A DNA stretch of 64,000 nucleotides from Streptomyces sp. PKU-EA00015 (GTDB lineage: Bacteria > Actinomycetota > Actinomycetes > Streptomycetales > Streptomycetaceae), in NCBI RefSeq assembly GCF_013387495.1, contig NZ_JABZEE010000042.1, forward strand, positions 1 to 64,000. Reading direction: 5' to 3'. The stretch's first letter is position 1. Every line of letters starts with the position of its first letter. The notes under the pieces were generated by a model. That model searched no databases, had not been told where the DNA came from, and saw nothing but the letters and a program-made list of their open reading frames with translations. Positions 8,395 to 16,803 of this stretch are shown piece after piece. A program made the position numbers and the translations under genes.

Positions 8395-9693
8395 TCAGAC
8401 CGCCAGGCCCGCCAAGGTGCGCAGGTGCTGGGGTGCGATGAGCCGGTTGTTGGGGTTGTCGCCGAGCGGTTCGCCGTTGACGACGGTCCGCCGGCGGGCG
8501 TCCAGCAGCACCTCGTGCAGCTCCTCCGGGGACGCGGCCGTCACGACGAACATGACGACGGTGTCCAGCTGGTCCGAGCGTCCGGTGAGCCGCTGCCCCA
8601 GTTCCTTGGTCGGGCGCACGAACCTCGCGGTCTCGGGGACGGACAGGTCGCGCAGTTCGGTGGTGCCGGGTCGCGGCAGCGTCAGGCACTCCGCGGCCCA
8701 TCCCCGGGTGGGGCTCAGGGCGTCGAGGTCGGGGGCCGCTCCGCAGCCGAGGTCCGTCAGCAGCTCCTCGTACGGCGTCCCGAGGACCAGCCCGAAGAGC
8801 AGTACGGCGCCCGCGCCCGCCACCCGCAGGTTGAAGTCGATCAGCTCCACCGGACCGTCGTCCGGGACCATCACCTCCAGGTGCGTGGGCCCGTGCGTGA
8901 TGCCGAGGCACCGGTGGAAGGCCACCGCCGCTTCGGCGATCTCGGCGTGGCGCGGGTGCTGGTACGGGAAGACGGCGGCCTGCTCGACCACCGGGTCGCC
9001 GGCCAGCAGATACCGGCCCAGCAGCCCGACGACCTTCACCTCGCCGTCGTGCACGAGCGATTCGACGGACAGCAGCTCGCCCTGGGCCTTCTGCTCCAGC
9101 ACGAACCCGCCGCTCAGGACGTAGTCGCGGGTCATCCCCGCGGCCAGCGGTGTGCGCTCGATCTCGTCGGCCGCCGCGCGGAGTTCGTCCAGGGAGCCGA
9201 CGGTGAAGCACATGGCGCTGCCCGTGCCGTGCGCCGGCTTGAGGATCGCCGGGCCGTCGAATCCCCAGGTGTCCCAGCGCAGCGCGCCGGCCAGGGTCGT
9301 CGAACGCAGACGGGACAGGCCCTCGGCCCGCAGCCGGTCGCGCACCTCGCCCTTGTCGAGCGCCGCCCGCAGGGCGTCCGCGCCGCTGGTGGGCAGGCCC
9401 GCGCGGGCGCGCAGCTCCGCGTCGTACGGCAGGGCCGCCTCGAACGCCGCGTACGTGCCGGCTATCTCGTACCGCTCGTACAGGTCGTCGAGCACGGCCC
9501 GTACGGCGTCCGCGTCCGACCAGGAGGCGAGGGGGATCAGCTCGTCGACCACGCCGTCAGGAACGGCGAACGGGCCCTGCCGCGGCAGCGGGTTCTGCCC
9601 CACGACCACGACCGTCAGGCCGCGGGCCTTCGCCGCCTTGGCCACCAGTGCCACGTGGTTGACGAGTTCGAGCAGGACGAATGCTTTTCGCAT
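8395..9693 (-). CDS. ATP-grasp domain ligase
   Basis: A 432-residue ATP-grasp enzyme of the amino-acid/peptide ligase type (carnosine synthase/PurT-like layout). It has an N-terminal Rossmann-like half (MRKAFVLLELVNHVALVAKAAK; LTVVVVGQNPLP), a middle with the ATP-clamp lysine (FDGPAILKPAHGTGS) and a metal-binding end (HLEVMVPDDGPVELIDFNLRVAGAGA). Family members join a carboxylate to an amine via an acyl phosphate. ATG 9693 is chosen for GGGAG five bases upstream; a TTG 12 bases earlier is in frame. The 5' 137 bp lie inside the 3' end of the MFS gene, so the two are co-transcribed. Substrates are unknown; a ligase-exporter pair suggests a small peptide or amino-acid conjugate. Confidence 0.85.
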   Translation of the reverse strand: MRKAFVLLELVNHVALVAKAAKARGLTVVVVGQNPLPRQGPFAVPDGVVDELIPLASWSDADAVRAVLDDLYERYEIAGTYAAFEAALPYDAELRARAGLPTSGADALRAALDKGEVRDRLRAEGLSRLRSTTLAGALRWDTWGFDGPAILKPAHGTGSAMCFTVGSLDELRAAADEIERTPLAAGMTRDYVLSGGFVLEQKAQGELLSVESLVHDGEVKVVGLLGRYLLAGDPVVEQAAVFPYQHPRHAEIAEAAVAFHRCLGITHGPTHLEVMVPDDGPVELIDFNLRVAGAGAVLLFGLVLGTPYEELLTDLGCGAAPDLDALSPTRGWAAECLTLPRPGTTELRDLSVPETARFVRPTKELGQRLTGRSDQLDTVVMFVVTAASPEELHEVLLDARRRTVVNGEPLGDNPNNRLIAPQHLRTLAGLAV

Positions 9694-10921
9694 GGCGACT
9701 CCCAAGTCGGTGTGCGCGCGCTTCCCAGCCGGTGACCAGCAGGGCGATGAGGACGAGATCGAGGGTGACGGCCCACTCGGCGCCGAGGGTGTCCATCACC
9801 CAGGAGAAGACGAACCCGAAGACGGCCATCAGGCTGTAGCCCAGGGCCGACAGCAGACCCACCACGGCCGAGACCTTCGCCTCGGGGGTGTGGGCGATCA
9901 GCCGCTTGTACTGGTGGGCCCAGACCATCTCCACCGCGAGGACCATCGCGACGAACGCGGCCAGCGCCAGGACCAGGCTGGAGCGCGCCGCGGGCAGCGC
10001 CGCGTACATGCAGACGGCGAAGCCGGTCACGGCGGCGTTCAGGCGCCGCTGGCGCGTCTCGGGCACCAGCTCCCGGCGGCTGAGGTACTGGTACAGGAAC
10101 AGACCGGCGATCACGGCCAGGGATTCGGCGGTGAAGAACATCGCGGTGCCCGGCTCGCCGAGCGAGAACCAGAGGTCGGGAACGGCCGTGATCAGCACCA
10201 GGTACGTCGCCTGGAAGGCCGTCACCGTCAGCACGATGTAGAACACGGCGGTGGAGACCACCGGGGTGCGCACGATGATCCGGGCCGCCGAACGGACGTG
10301 CGCCGCGACGCCCTCCCGCACGTCGCCCGCCGCTCGGCGCGCCTCCTCGATCCGGGCCCTGTTGGGCCGCACGAGCGCGAACAGCGCGGCGGACACCAGG
10401 AAGGTCGCGACGTCGATGAGGACGACCGTGCTCATCCCGACGAACCGGAGGATGACCGTGCCGGCCGCACCGGCGACGGCTATCGCGATGAAGAGGCTGG
10501 AGTTGAGCACGGCGGAGTACAGGTCGGTCTGCCGCTTGTCGAAGAACTGCACCAGCGCCTTGACCCGGGCCGCGTTCACCGCGCTGTTGAGCAGGGCGCG
10601 GACGAAGATCACCGCCACGGCCACGGGGAACTGGTCCGGTGACAGGCAGGCCAGGAACAGCAGCGTGACGGCGGCGGCCGCCAGGTTGAGCCGCAGCAGC
10701 AGCCTCCTGGCGTCCGCGCGGTCGATGTAGTGCGTGGTGAACAGTCCCACGAAGAGATTGGCCACCCAGTCCGCGGCGAACACGGCGGAGGCCAGGGTGG
10801 CACTGCCGGTCTCGCCGTAGACGAAGGCCACGTAGGAGATCATCAGCAGCTTCGAGCCGAACAGCGAGATGAACGACGCCGCGTACGTCAGCAGGAAGTT
10901 GCGGTCGAGGTAGACGCGCAT
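9557..10921 (-). CDS. MFS transporter (peptide/drug efflux type)
   Basis: A 454-residue major facilitator protein with about 12 hydrophobic segments over its first ~400 residues, starting MRVYLDRNFLLTYAASFISLFG. Segments include LMISYVAFVYG, VVLIDVATFLVSAALFALV, VVSTAVFYIVLTVTAF and LDLVLIALLVTGW. The last ~50 residues (after GWEARAHRLGSRHAKS) are Arg/Gly/Pro-rich, hydrophilic and encoded by DNA that is also the start of the ATP-grasp gene, so this tail is suspect (see findings). GTG/ATG choices upstream exist, but ATG 10921 matches the beginning of the first membrane segment. Probable exporter for the product of the ATP-grasp ligase, by context. Confidence 0.82.
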   Translation of the reverse strand: MRVYLDRNFLLTYAASFISLFGSKLLMISYVAFVYGETGSATLASAVFAADWVANLFVGLFTTHYIDRADARRLLLRLNLAAAAVTLLFLACLSPDQFPVAVAVIFVRALLNSAVNAARVKALVQFFDKRQTDLYSAVLNSSLFIAIAVAGAAGTVILRFVGMSTVVLIDVATFLVSAALFALVRPNRARIEEARRAAGDVREGVAAHVRSAARIIVRTPVVSTAVFYIVLTVTAFQATYLVLITAVPDLWFSLGEPGTAMFFTAESLAVIAGLFLYQYLSRRELVPETRQRRLNAAVTGFAVCMYAALPAARSSLVLALAAFVAMVLAVEMVWAHQYKRLIAHTPEAKVSAVVGLLSALGYSLMAVFGFVFSWVMDTLGAEWAVTLDLVLIALLVTGWEARAHRLGSRHAKSIRPARTRQPRGTGGQGGEGPRPDGRGRGAEPAAAAGPVRRS

Positions 10922-11127
10922 AGGGGCGCTCCTTGATGGGGGCCTCGTGACGGGGCCGGGGACGCGCACGACCGTAAGCAGCGCCCGGCGGGCCGGAGAA
11001 CGGGCGGCGCGGGACTTCATCAGTTCCCGCGCGCGGATCCGTCAGGTCGCGCGCGCCCGCACCGGGCGGCCCCGCGCCCCTGCGGTGGCTTCGCCGCGGC
11101 GGGCGGCGCGCGACGTACCGTACGGGC

Positions 11128-12483
11128 ATGAAGCTCACGATTCTCGGCGGCGGCGGATTCCGGGTGCCTCTCGTGTACGGGGCGCTCCTCGGCGATCACG
11201 CCGAGGGTCGGGTCACCGCCGTCACGTTGTACGACGTGGACGGCGACCGGCTGGACGCCGTCGCGCGGGTGCTCGCGGAGCAGGCGGCCGGGCAGCCGGA
11301 CGCCCCTCGCGTCTCGGTGACCCGCGACCTCGACGAGGCCGTGCGCGGGGCGGACTTCGTCTTCTCCGCGATCCGCGTCGGCGGCCTCGAAGGGCGCGCG
11401 GCCGACGAGCGGATCGCGCTGGCCGAAGGGGTGCTCGGGCAGGAGACGGTGGGCGCGGGCGGGATCGCGTACGGGCTGCGCACGGTACCGGTGGCGACCG
11501 GCATCGCCCGGCGGATCGCGGAGCTGGCCCCCGACGCCTGGGTCATCAACTTCACCAACCCGGCCGGTCTGGTCACGGAGGCGATGAGCCGGATCCTCGG
11601 CGACCGGGTCATCGGCATCTGCGACTCACCGGTCGGACTCGGCCGCCGGGTCGCGAAGGTCCTCGGCGCCGACCCCGCGACCGCGTGGACCGACTACGTC
11701 GGGCTCAACCACCTCGGCTGGCTGCGCGGGCTGCGCGTCGGCGGGCGCGACCGGCTGCCGGAACTCCTCGCCGACAGCGAGGCCTTGGGCTCCTTCGAGG
11801 AGGGCAGGCTCTTCGGCCCCGACTGGCTCCGCTCGCTCGGCGCGATCCCGAACGAGTACCTGCACTACTACTACTTCAACCGGGAGACCGTGCGCGCCTA
11901 CCGGGAGGCGAAGCAGACGCGGGGCGCGTTCCTGCGGGCTCAGCAGGCCGGTTTCTACGAGGAGATGAAGCGGCCCGGCACGCCGGCGCTCGCCACCTGG
12001 CGGCGCACCCTCGCCGAGCGCGAGGCGACCTACATGGCGGCCAACCGGGAGGCGGCCGGGGCGGGCGAGCGGGACGCAAAGGACGCTGAGGACACGGAGC
12101 CCGGCGGCTACGAGCAGGTCGCCCTCGCGCTGATGCGGGCCGTCGCGCGCGACGAGCGGACCACACTGATCCTCAACGTCCGCAATCGGGGCACCCTCTC
12201 CGTCCTCGACGCGGACGCCGTCGTCGAGGTCCCCTGCTTCGTGGACGCGAACGGGGCGCATCCGGTCGCCGTCGACCCGCTGCCCCACCACGCGACCGGT
12301 CTGGTGACCGCCGTGAAAGCGGTCGAGCGCGAGGTGCTGGCCGCGGCCGGCAGCGGATCGCGGTCGCATGCGGTCACGGCGTTCGCCCTGCATCCGCTCG
12401 TCGACTCGGTGGGCGTCGCGCGCCGCCTCGTCGAAGGCTACCGCGCCGAACACGCCGGGCTCGCGTATCTGCGCCTGCCGTGA
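11128..12483 (+). CDS. Family 4 glycosidase (6-phospho-beta-glucosidase type)
   Basis: A 451-residue GH4 enzyme, the NAD+- and divalent-metal-dependent glycosidase family that cleaves phosphorylated disaccharides by a redox elimination mechanism. The N-terminus is a Rossmann fold (MKLTILGGGGFRVPLVYGALL; AVTLYDVD). Substrate and metal motifs are INFTNPAGLVTEA, GICDSPVG (metal-ligand Cys) and GLNHLGWL (metal-ligand His), then PNEYLHYYYFNRE. Length is normal. It stands between a divergent MFS gene and a convergent XRE regulator, with no PTS genes adjacent. Whether it acts on phospho-glucosides or on cell-wall sugars (AnmK is 3 kb away) is open. Confidence 0.9.
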   Translation: MKLTILGGGGFRVPLVYGALLGDHAEGRVTAVTLYDVDGDRLDAVARVLAEQAAGQPDAPRVSVTRDLDEAVRGADFVFSAIRVGGLEGRAADERIALAEGVLGQETVGAGGIAYGLRTVPVATGIARRIAELAPDAWVINFTNPAGLVTEAMSRILGDRVIGICDSPVGLGRRVAKVLGADPATAWTDYVGLNHLGWLRGLRVGGRDRLPELLADSEALGSFEEGRLFGPDWLRSLGAIPNEYLHYYYFNRETVRAYREAKQTRGAFLRAQQAGFYEEMKRPGTPALATWRRTLAEREATYMAANREAAGAGERDAKDAEDTEPGGYEQVALALMRAVARDERTTLILNVRNRGTLSVLDADAVVEVPCFVDANGAHPVAVDPLPHHATGLVTAVKAVEREVLAAAGSGSRSHAVTAFALHPLVDSVGVARRLVEGYRAEHAGLAYLRLP

Positions 12484-12585
12484 CGGCCCCGCCCGAGCAG
12501 CCCGTCCCACAAGGAGCGTCCCGGCGGTCGGCGGCACCGGCCCCTGCCCGGGGCGGCGCCCCACAGGTGCCCCCGCACCGCGGCC

Positions 12586-13446
12586 TTACGCGCCGGTGGG
12601 GAGTGCTCGCAGGGCGCCCGGGCGGCGGCCCGTCAGGGTGTCGAGGGCGCGCGCCGTCGCCTCGTCCGCCGGCAGGTGGACCAGCAGGCGCTGGTCGTCG
12701 TCCGCGGGCAGTTCCAGCGTCTCGTAGGACAGCCGCAGCGCACCTGCCCCGGGATGCGTCATACGTGTGATGCCGTTGGCGCGTGGCAGACCCGGCACCG
12801 TCCCGAGCCGGTCCGCGAAACCGGGCCCCGCCGTCACCGTCAACTCGTCCACCATCGCCGCCACATGGCGGTCCGCCCGGAACGGCCCCTGCTTCAGCGC
12901 CGCCACCTGCTCGTCGGCCACCCGGTCCCAGTCCGGGTACGCCTCCTTCGCCCGCGGATCGGTGAACACCCACTGCGCCAGGTTCGGCGGGGAGCCGTCC
13001 AGCAGGCCGAGCGGGCGGACGAGCCGCTCGTAGCCCTCGGTCCAGGCGAGCAGTTCGCTCAGGCGGTTGAGCACGACGGCCGGGGCCGGTTCGAGGCGGT
13101 CGAGCAGGGCGCGGACCGGTGGGCGCACCTCCCGGTCGGGCAGGGCGCCCCCCATGCAGGTGAAGTTCCCGTCCGCGCCCTTGGAGAGCCGGTGCAGATG
13201 GATCCGCTCGACGGGGGTGAGGCGCAGTGCGTCGGCCAGTGCGGACAGCACCGCCGGGGACGGCCTGCGGTCGCGCCCCTGCTCCAGGCGGGTCACGTAC
13301 TCGACGCTGACCCCGGCGAGGGTCGCCAGCTCCGAGCGGCGCAGGCCCGGGGTGCGGCGGCGGGGGCCCGCGGGGAGCCCGGCGTCGGCCGGTGCCAGGG
13401 CCTCTCGGCGGTTGCGCAGGAACAGTCCCAGCTCGTTGTCGCTCAC
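12586..13446 (-). CDS. XRE-family regulator with MmyB-like ligand-binding domain
   Basis: A 286-residue regulator. The N-terminal helix-turn-helix is LRRSELATLAGVSVEYVTRLEQGR (given here in part: SELATLAGVSVEYVTRLEQG, about residues 38-57). The C-terminal ~180 residues form the MmyB-like (PAS-related) ligand domain, with VVLNRLSELLAWTEGYERLV, WVFTDPRAKEAYPDWD, THPGAGALRLSYETLELP and the usual DDDQRLLVHLPADEATARAL ending. Such proteins are common in Streptomyces and often regulate a divergent oxidoreductase. Here the divergent gene, 145 bp away, is an FMN reductase, which makes it a likely target. GTG start with GAGAG just upstream. Confidence 0.9.
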   Translation of the reverse strand: MSDNELGLFLRNRREALAPADAGLPAGPRRRTPGLRRSELATLAGVSVEYVTRLEQGRDRRPSPAVLSALADALRLTPVERIHLHRLSKGADGNFTCMGGALPDREVRPPVRALLDRLEPAPAVVLNRLSELLAWTEGYERLVRPLGLLDGSPPNLAQWVFTDPRAKEAYPDWDRVADEQVAALKQGPFRADRHVAAMVDELTVTAGPGFADRLGTVPGLPRANGITRMTHPGAGALRLSYETLELPADDDQRLLVHLPADEATARALDTLTGRRPGALRALPTGA

Positions 13447-13591
13447 CTCTCGAACGTAACAGCCGGGCGGCCGCGGATCGTGGCCCTGCCACTACCAGTC
13501 TCGGCCCGGCCTTCCTGCTCCCCCGCCGGCCCGGCAGCGTGGTGTCCGCGCCGATTCCGGCGCCGATTCCGATCCCGTGAGGAGCATCACC

Positions 13592-14194
13592 ATGTCCGAG
13601 AACACCCTGCGTCTCGCCGTGCTCGTCGGCAGCGTCCGGGAGGGCCGCTTCGGCCCGGTGGTCGCCAAGTGGTTCGCCGAACAGGCCGAACAGCACGGCC
13701 GGTTCACCGTGGACGTCGTCGACCTGGCGGACACCCCGCTGCCGTTGGAGCTGCCGCCCGTGCCGCCCGCCCTGGATCCCGGGATGGACCGGCCGGCCGG
13801 GATGGCGGAGCTGACGAGGCGGCTGGAGGCGGCCGACGCGGTCGTCGTCGTGACGCCGGACTACAACCGCAGCTTCCCCGCGTCGCTGAAGGCGGCCATC
13901 GACTGGCACTACACGGAGTGGCAGGCCAAGGCGATCGGCTTCGTCGGGTACAGCGGCGCGAGCGGCGGGCTGTTGGCCATCGAGCAGCTGCGACAGGTGT
14001 TCAACGAGCTGCACGCACACACGGTCCGCGACTACGTCAGCTTCCCGCGCTACTACGAGCTCTTCGCCCCCGACGGCACGCTGCGCGAGCCCGAGGGCCC
14101 GGGCGTAGCGGCGAAGGTGCTGCTGGACCAGCTGGAGTGGTGGGCGACTGCCCTGAACGAGGCGCGGCGGGTGCGGCCGCTGGTCACCGCCTGA
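13592..14194 (+). CDS. NADPH-dependent FMN reductase family protein
   Basis: A 200-residue flavodoxin-like reductase. The phosphate-binding loop LVGSVREGRFGPVVAKWF and the flavin-contact segment VVTPDYNRSFPASLKAAIDW are typical of the NADPH:FMN reductase (ChrR/EmoB-like) family, which reduces quinones, chromate or free FMN. ATG 13592 follows TGAGGAG at ideal spacing. It is divergent from the MmyB-type regulator, in the arrangement often seen for oxidoreductases controlled by this regulator class. A palindrome starts at the first base after the stop codon. Confidence 0.88.
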   Translation: MSENTLRLAVLVGSVREGRFGPVVAKWFAEQAEQHGRFTVDVVDLADTPLPLELPPVPPALDPGMDRPAGMAELTRRLEAADAVVVVTPDYNRSFPASLKAAIDWHYTEWQAKAIGFVGYSGASGGLLAIEQLRQVFNELHAHTVRDYVSFPRYYELFAPDGTLREPEGPGVAAKVLLDQLEWWATALNEARRVRPLVTA

Positions 14195-14212
14195 GACGGG
14201 CGGTCGCCCGTC
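14195..14212. terminator. Terminator-like palindrome
   Basis: Arms of 8 nt (GACGGGCG and CGCCCGTC) separated by two bases, immediately after the FMN reductase stop codon. It is short, but its position suggests termination before the MHS transporter gene. Confidence 0.4.
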
Positions 14213-14318
14213 GGCGGTCCGGCGCGCACGTCGTCCCGGCTCGACGATCGGGCCGGGTCGACGGACCGGGCCAGGGCGGCGGCGCGTTCGGGCGGGTCGC
14301 GGCGGGCAGAGAAAGGGA

Positions 14319-15611
14319 ATGACAACCTCCGCCGAACAGACCGTCCCGCCCGTCCGTTCCCGCCGCGCGCTGCTGGCCGGTTCGGTCGGCAACTTCGTCG
14401 AGTGGTACGAGTTCGGGGTCTACGGCTACTTCGCGACGATCATCGCCGCGAACTTCTTCACGCCCGAGGGCGGCAGCGACGTCGAGGCCCTCGTGAAGAC
14501 CTACGCGTCGTTCGCCCTGGCCTTCTTCTTCCGTCCGGTCGGCGCCGCGCTGTTCGGCCGGATCGGCGACCGGATCGGCCGTCGCCCGACGCTGATCCTC
14601 GTCATCACGCTCATGACGCTGGCGACGACGGCGATCGGGCTGCTGCCGACGTACGCGACGGCCGGGGCGGCCGCACCGTGGCTGCTGACCCTGCTGCGGA
14701 TCCTGCAAGGGCTGTCCGCCGGCGGGGAGTTCGGCGGAGCGGTGTCGCTGATGACCGAGTTCGCACCCGCGGGCAGGCGCGGCCTGTACGGGTCGTGGCA
14801 GTCGTTCACGGTGGCGCTGGGGCTGCTGGGCGGCGCCGGCGCCGCGGCGCTGCTGGCGACGGTGCTGTCCGAGGGGGCGCTGAACGACTGGGGCTGGCGG
14901 CTTCCGTTCCTGCTGACGCTGCCGCTCGGGGCGGTCGCGCTGTGGCTGCGGCTGCGGCTGGAGGAGACGCCGAGTTTCCGGCGTGTGGACGCGGAACCGG
15001 TGGCCGCACCTCCCGCCGCGGAGGTGGTGCGCGCGATCCTGCTGGGCGCGGGGCGGATCATGGGGTGGGCCGCCGCCGGTTACACGTTCCTGGTGGTGCT
15101 GCCCGCCTATCTGCAGTCCGCGCTGAACGCCTCGTTCCAGGAGGCGCTGGTCGCGACCGTGCTCGCCAATCTCGGGTTCGCCGCCTCCATCGTCCCGGCG
15201 GGCGCGCTCAGCGACCGGATCGGGCGCAGGGCGGTGATGCTGACCGGCGCCGTGCTCGTCGTGGTGCTGGCACTGCCGCTGATCAACCTGCTGCAGGACC
15301 TGGTCACGGCGACGCCGCTGAAGGGCCTCGCGGTGTTCGCGGCGGGCGCGGTGGTCGGGCTGCTGGCGGGCCCGGGGCCCGCGATGCTCGCCGAGATGTT
15401 CCCGACCCGGGTCCGCTGCACGGGCCTCGGTCTCGCGTACGCGCTGTCCAACGCCGTGTTCTCGGGTTGCGCGGGGCTCGTCATCACCGAATTGATCAAG
15501 AGGACGGGCAACGTGGACATCCCCGCCTACTACGCGGCCGCCACGTGTGCGGTCAGTGTGTTCGCGCTGCTGAGCCTGCGCGGCGACGACCACCGCGGAC
15601 CGCTGCGGTGA
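14319..15611 (+). CDS. MHS-family (metabolite:H+ symporter) MFS transporter
   Basis: A 430-residue symporter with 12 predicted membrane segments. The hallmark MHS N-terminus GNFVEWYEFGVYGYFA is followed by FFRPVGAALFGRIGDRIGRR and LLRILQGLSAGGEFGGAVSLM, and the loop SDRIGRRAVML in the second half. Known members import osmolytes or carboxylates (ProP, KgtP, ShiA). Its stop overlaps the GTG of anmK by four bases, so the two are translated together. This points to import of a cell-wall sugar or muropeptide fragment, which is inference. Ribosome site GAAAGGGA precedes the ATG. Confidence 0.9.
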   Translation: MTTSAEQTVPPVRSRRALLAGSVGNFVEWYEFGVYGYFATIIAANFFTPEGGSDVEALVKTYASFALAFFFRPVGAALFGRIGDRIGRRPTLILVITLMTLATTAIGLLPTYATAGAAAPWLLTLLRILQGLSAGGEFGGAVSLMTEFAPAGRRGLYGSWQSFTVALGLLGGAGAAALLATVLSEGALNDWGWRLPFLLTLPLGAVALWLRLRLEETPSFRRVDAEPVAAPPAAEVVRAILLGAGRIMGWAAAGYTFLVVLPAYLQSALNASFQEALVATVLANLGFAASIVPAGALSDRIGRRAVMLTGAVLVVVLALPLINLLQDLVTATPLKGLAVFAAGAVVGLLAGPGPAMLAEMFPTRVRCTGLGLAYALSNAVFSGCAGLVITELIKRTGNVDIPAYYAAATCAVSVFALLSLRGDDHRGPLR

Positions 15612-16780
15612 GGGTCGTCGGTCTGATGTCGGGCACGTCCCACGACGCCGTCGACGCCGCCGCGGCCGACATCGGCTTCGACGGGGACGCCCTGACCGTG
15701 ACGCCGCTCGGCATGGTGAGCGGCGGCTACGACGACGGCCTGCGGGCGTCGCTCGCGGGTGCGCTGCCTCCGGCGACGACGACGCTCGGGGACGTCTGCC
15801 GCCTCGACACCCGCATCGGGCAGGTCTTCGCGGCGGTCGCCGAGCGGGCGGACCGCGAACTGTGCGGCGGGGGCGCCGAGCTGTTCGCCTCGCACGGCCA
15901 GACCGTGCACCACTGGGTGGAGAACGGCCGGGCCCTGGGCACGCTGCAGCTGGGACAGCCCGCCTGGATCGCGGAGGCGACGGGCCGTCCGGTCGTCTCC
16001 GACCTCCGGCCCCGGGACATCGCGGCCGGAGGGCAGGGCGCCCCACTTGTGAGCCTGGTGGACGTGCTGTGGCTGCGGGGACGGCCGGGGGTCCCCGTCG
16101 CGCTCAACCTGGGCGGGATCGCCAACGCGACCGTGGTTCCGCGTTCGGGCGATCCGGTCGCTTTCGACACCGGTCCGGCGAACGCCCTCCTGGACGCGGC
16201 CGTCGCCGAACTGACCGGCGGCCGGGAGGCGTACGACGCGGGCGGTGCGCTCGCGGCGGCGGGCCGGGTCCACCGCCCGCTGCTGGAGCGGCTGCTGGCG
16301 GAGCCGTACTACCGGCTGCCGGCACCGAAGACCACTGGCAAGGAGCTGTTCCACCCCGGTCATCTGCGGGCCGCGCTGGCCGGGCTGGGCGCACTCGCGC
16401 CCGAGGACGTCCTCGCGACGCTCACCCTCCTCACCGCGCGCACGGTCGCGGACGCGGTCCGCCCGCTGGGCGCGACCGAGGTGATCGCCTCGGGCGGCGG
16501 CACCCGCAATCCCGCGCTGATGGGGATGCTCCGCGCCGAACTGGCGGGTATCCGCCTGTGCACCTCCGACGACCTCGGGCTGCCGTCGGCGGCGAAGGAG
16601 GCGTACGCCTTCGCCGTACTGGGGTTCCTGACGGCGCACGGGCTGCCCGGAAGCCTGCCCTCGTGCACCGGAGCGCGGGCGGCCCGGGTGCTCGGCTCGA
16701 TCACACCGGGGATCGGGCCGCTGCGTCTCCCGCCGCCCGCGAAGGAATTCGTCAACTCCCTCGTATTTACTGTCCGTTGA
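15608..16780 (+). CDS. anmK: Anhydro-N-acetylmuramic acid kinase
   Basis: A 390-residue AnmK. The enzyme hydrolyses and phosphorylates 1,6-anhydro-MurNAc to MurNAc-6-phosphate during peptidoglycan recycling. ASKHA-fold signatures are GLMSGTSHDAVDAAAADIG at the N-terminus, LFASHGQTVHHW, GQPAWIAEATGRPVVSDLR, ALNLGGIANATV with FDTGPANALLDA, and the second phosphate site VIASGGGTRNPALM. A GTG start in a GTGA overlap couples it to the MHS transporter. No MurQ etherase is seen in the window. Confidence 0.94.
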   Translation: MRVVGLMSGTSHDAVDAAAADIGFDGDALTVTPLGMVSGGYDDGLRASLAGALPPATTTLGDVCRLDTRIGQVFAAVAERADRELCGGGAELFASHGQTVHHWVENGRALGTLQLGQPAWIAEATGRPVVSDLRPRDIAAGGQGAPLVSLVDVLWLRGRPGVPVALNLGGIANATVVPRSGDPVAFDTGPANALLDAAVAELTGGREAYDAGGALAAAGRVHRPLLERLLAEPYYRLPAPKTTGKELFHPGHLRAALAGLGALAPEDVLATLTLLTARTVADAVRPLGATEVIASGGGTRNPALMGMLRAELAGIRLCTSDDLGLPSAAKEAYAFAVLGFLTAHGLPGSLPSCTGARAARVLGSITPGIGPLRLPPPAKEFVNSLVFTVR

Positions 16781-16803
16781 TCCCGCGCGTACGCTGCATC
16801 ACC

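Noticed and set aside
14402..15607. Open frame continuous with anmK upstream of its GTG, within the MHS transporter gene
   Set aside because: The upstream part is an Arg/Gly-rich shadow of the transporter; AnmK homology begins at the GTG at 15608.
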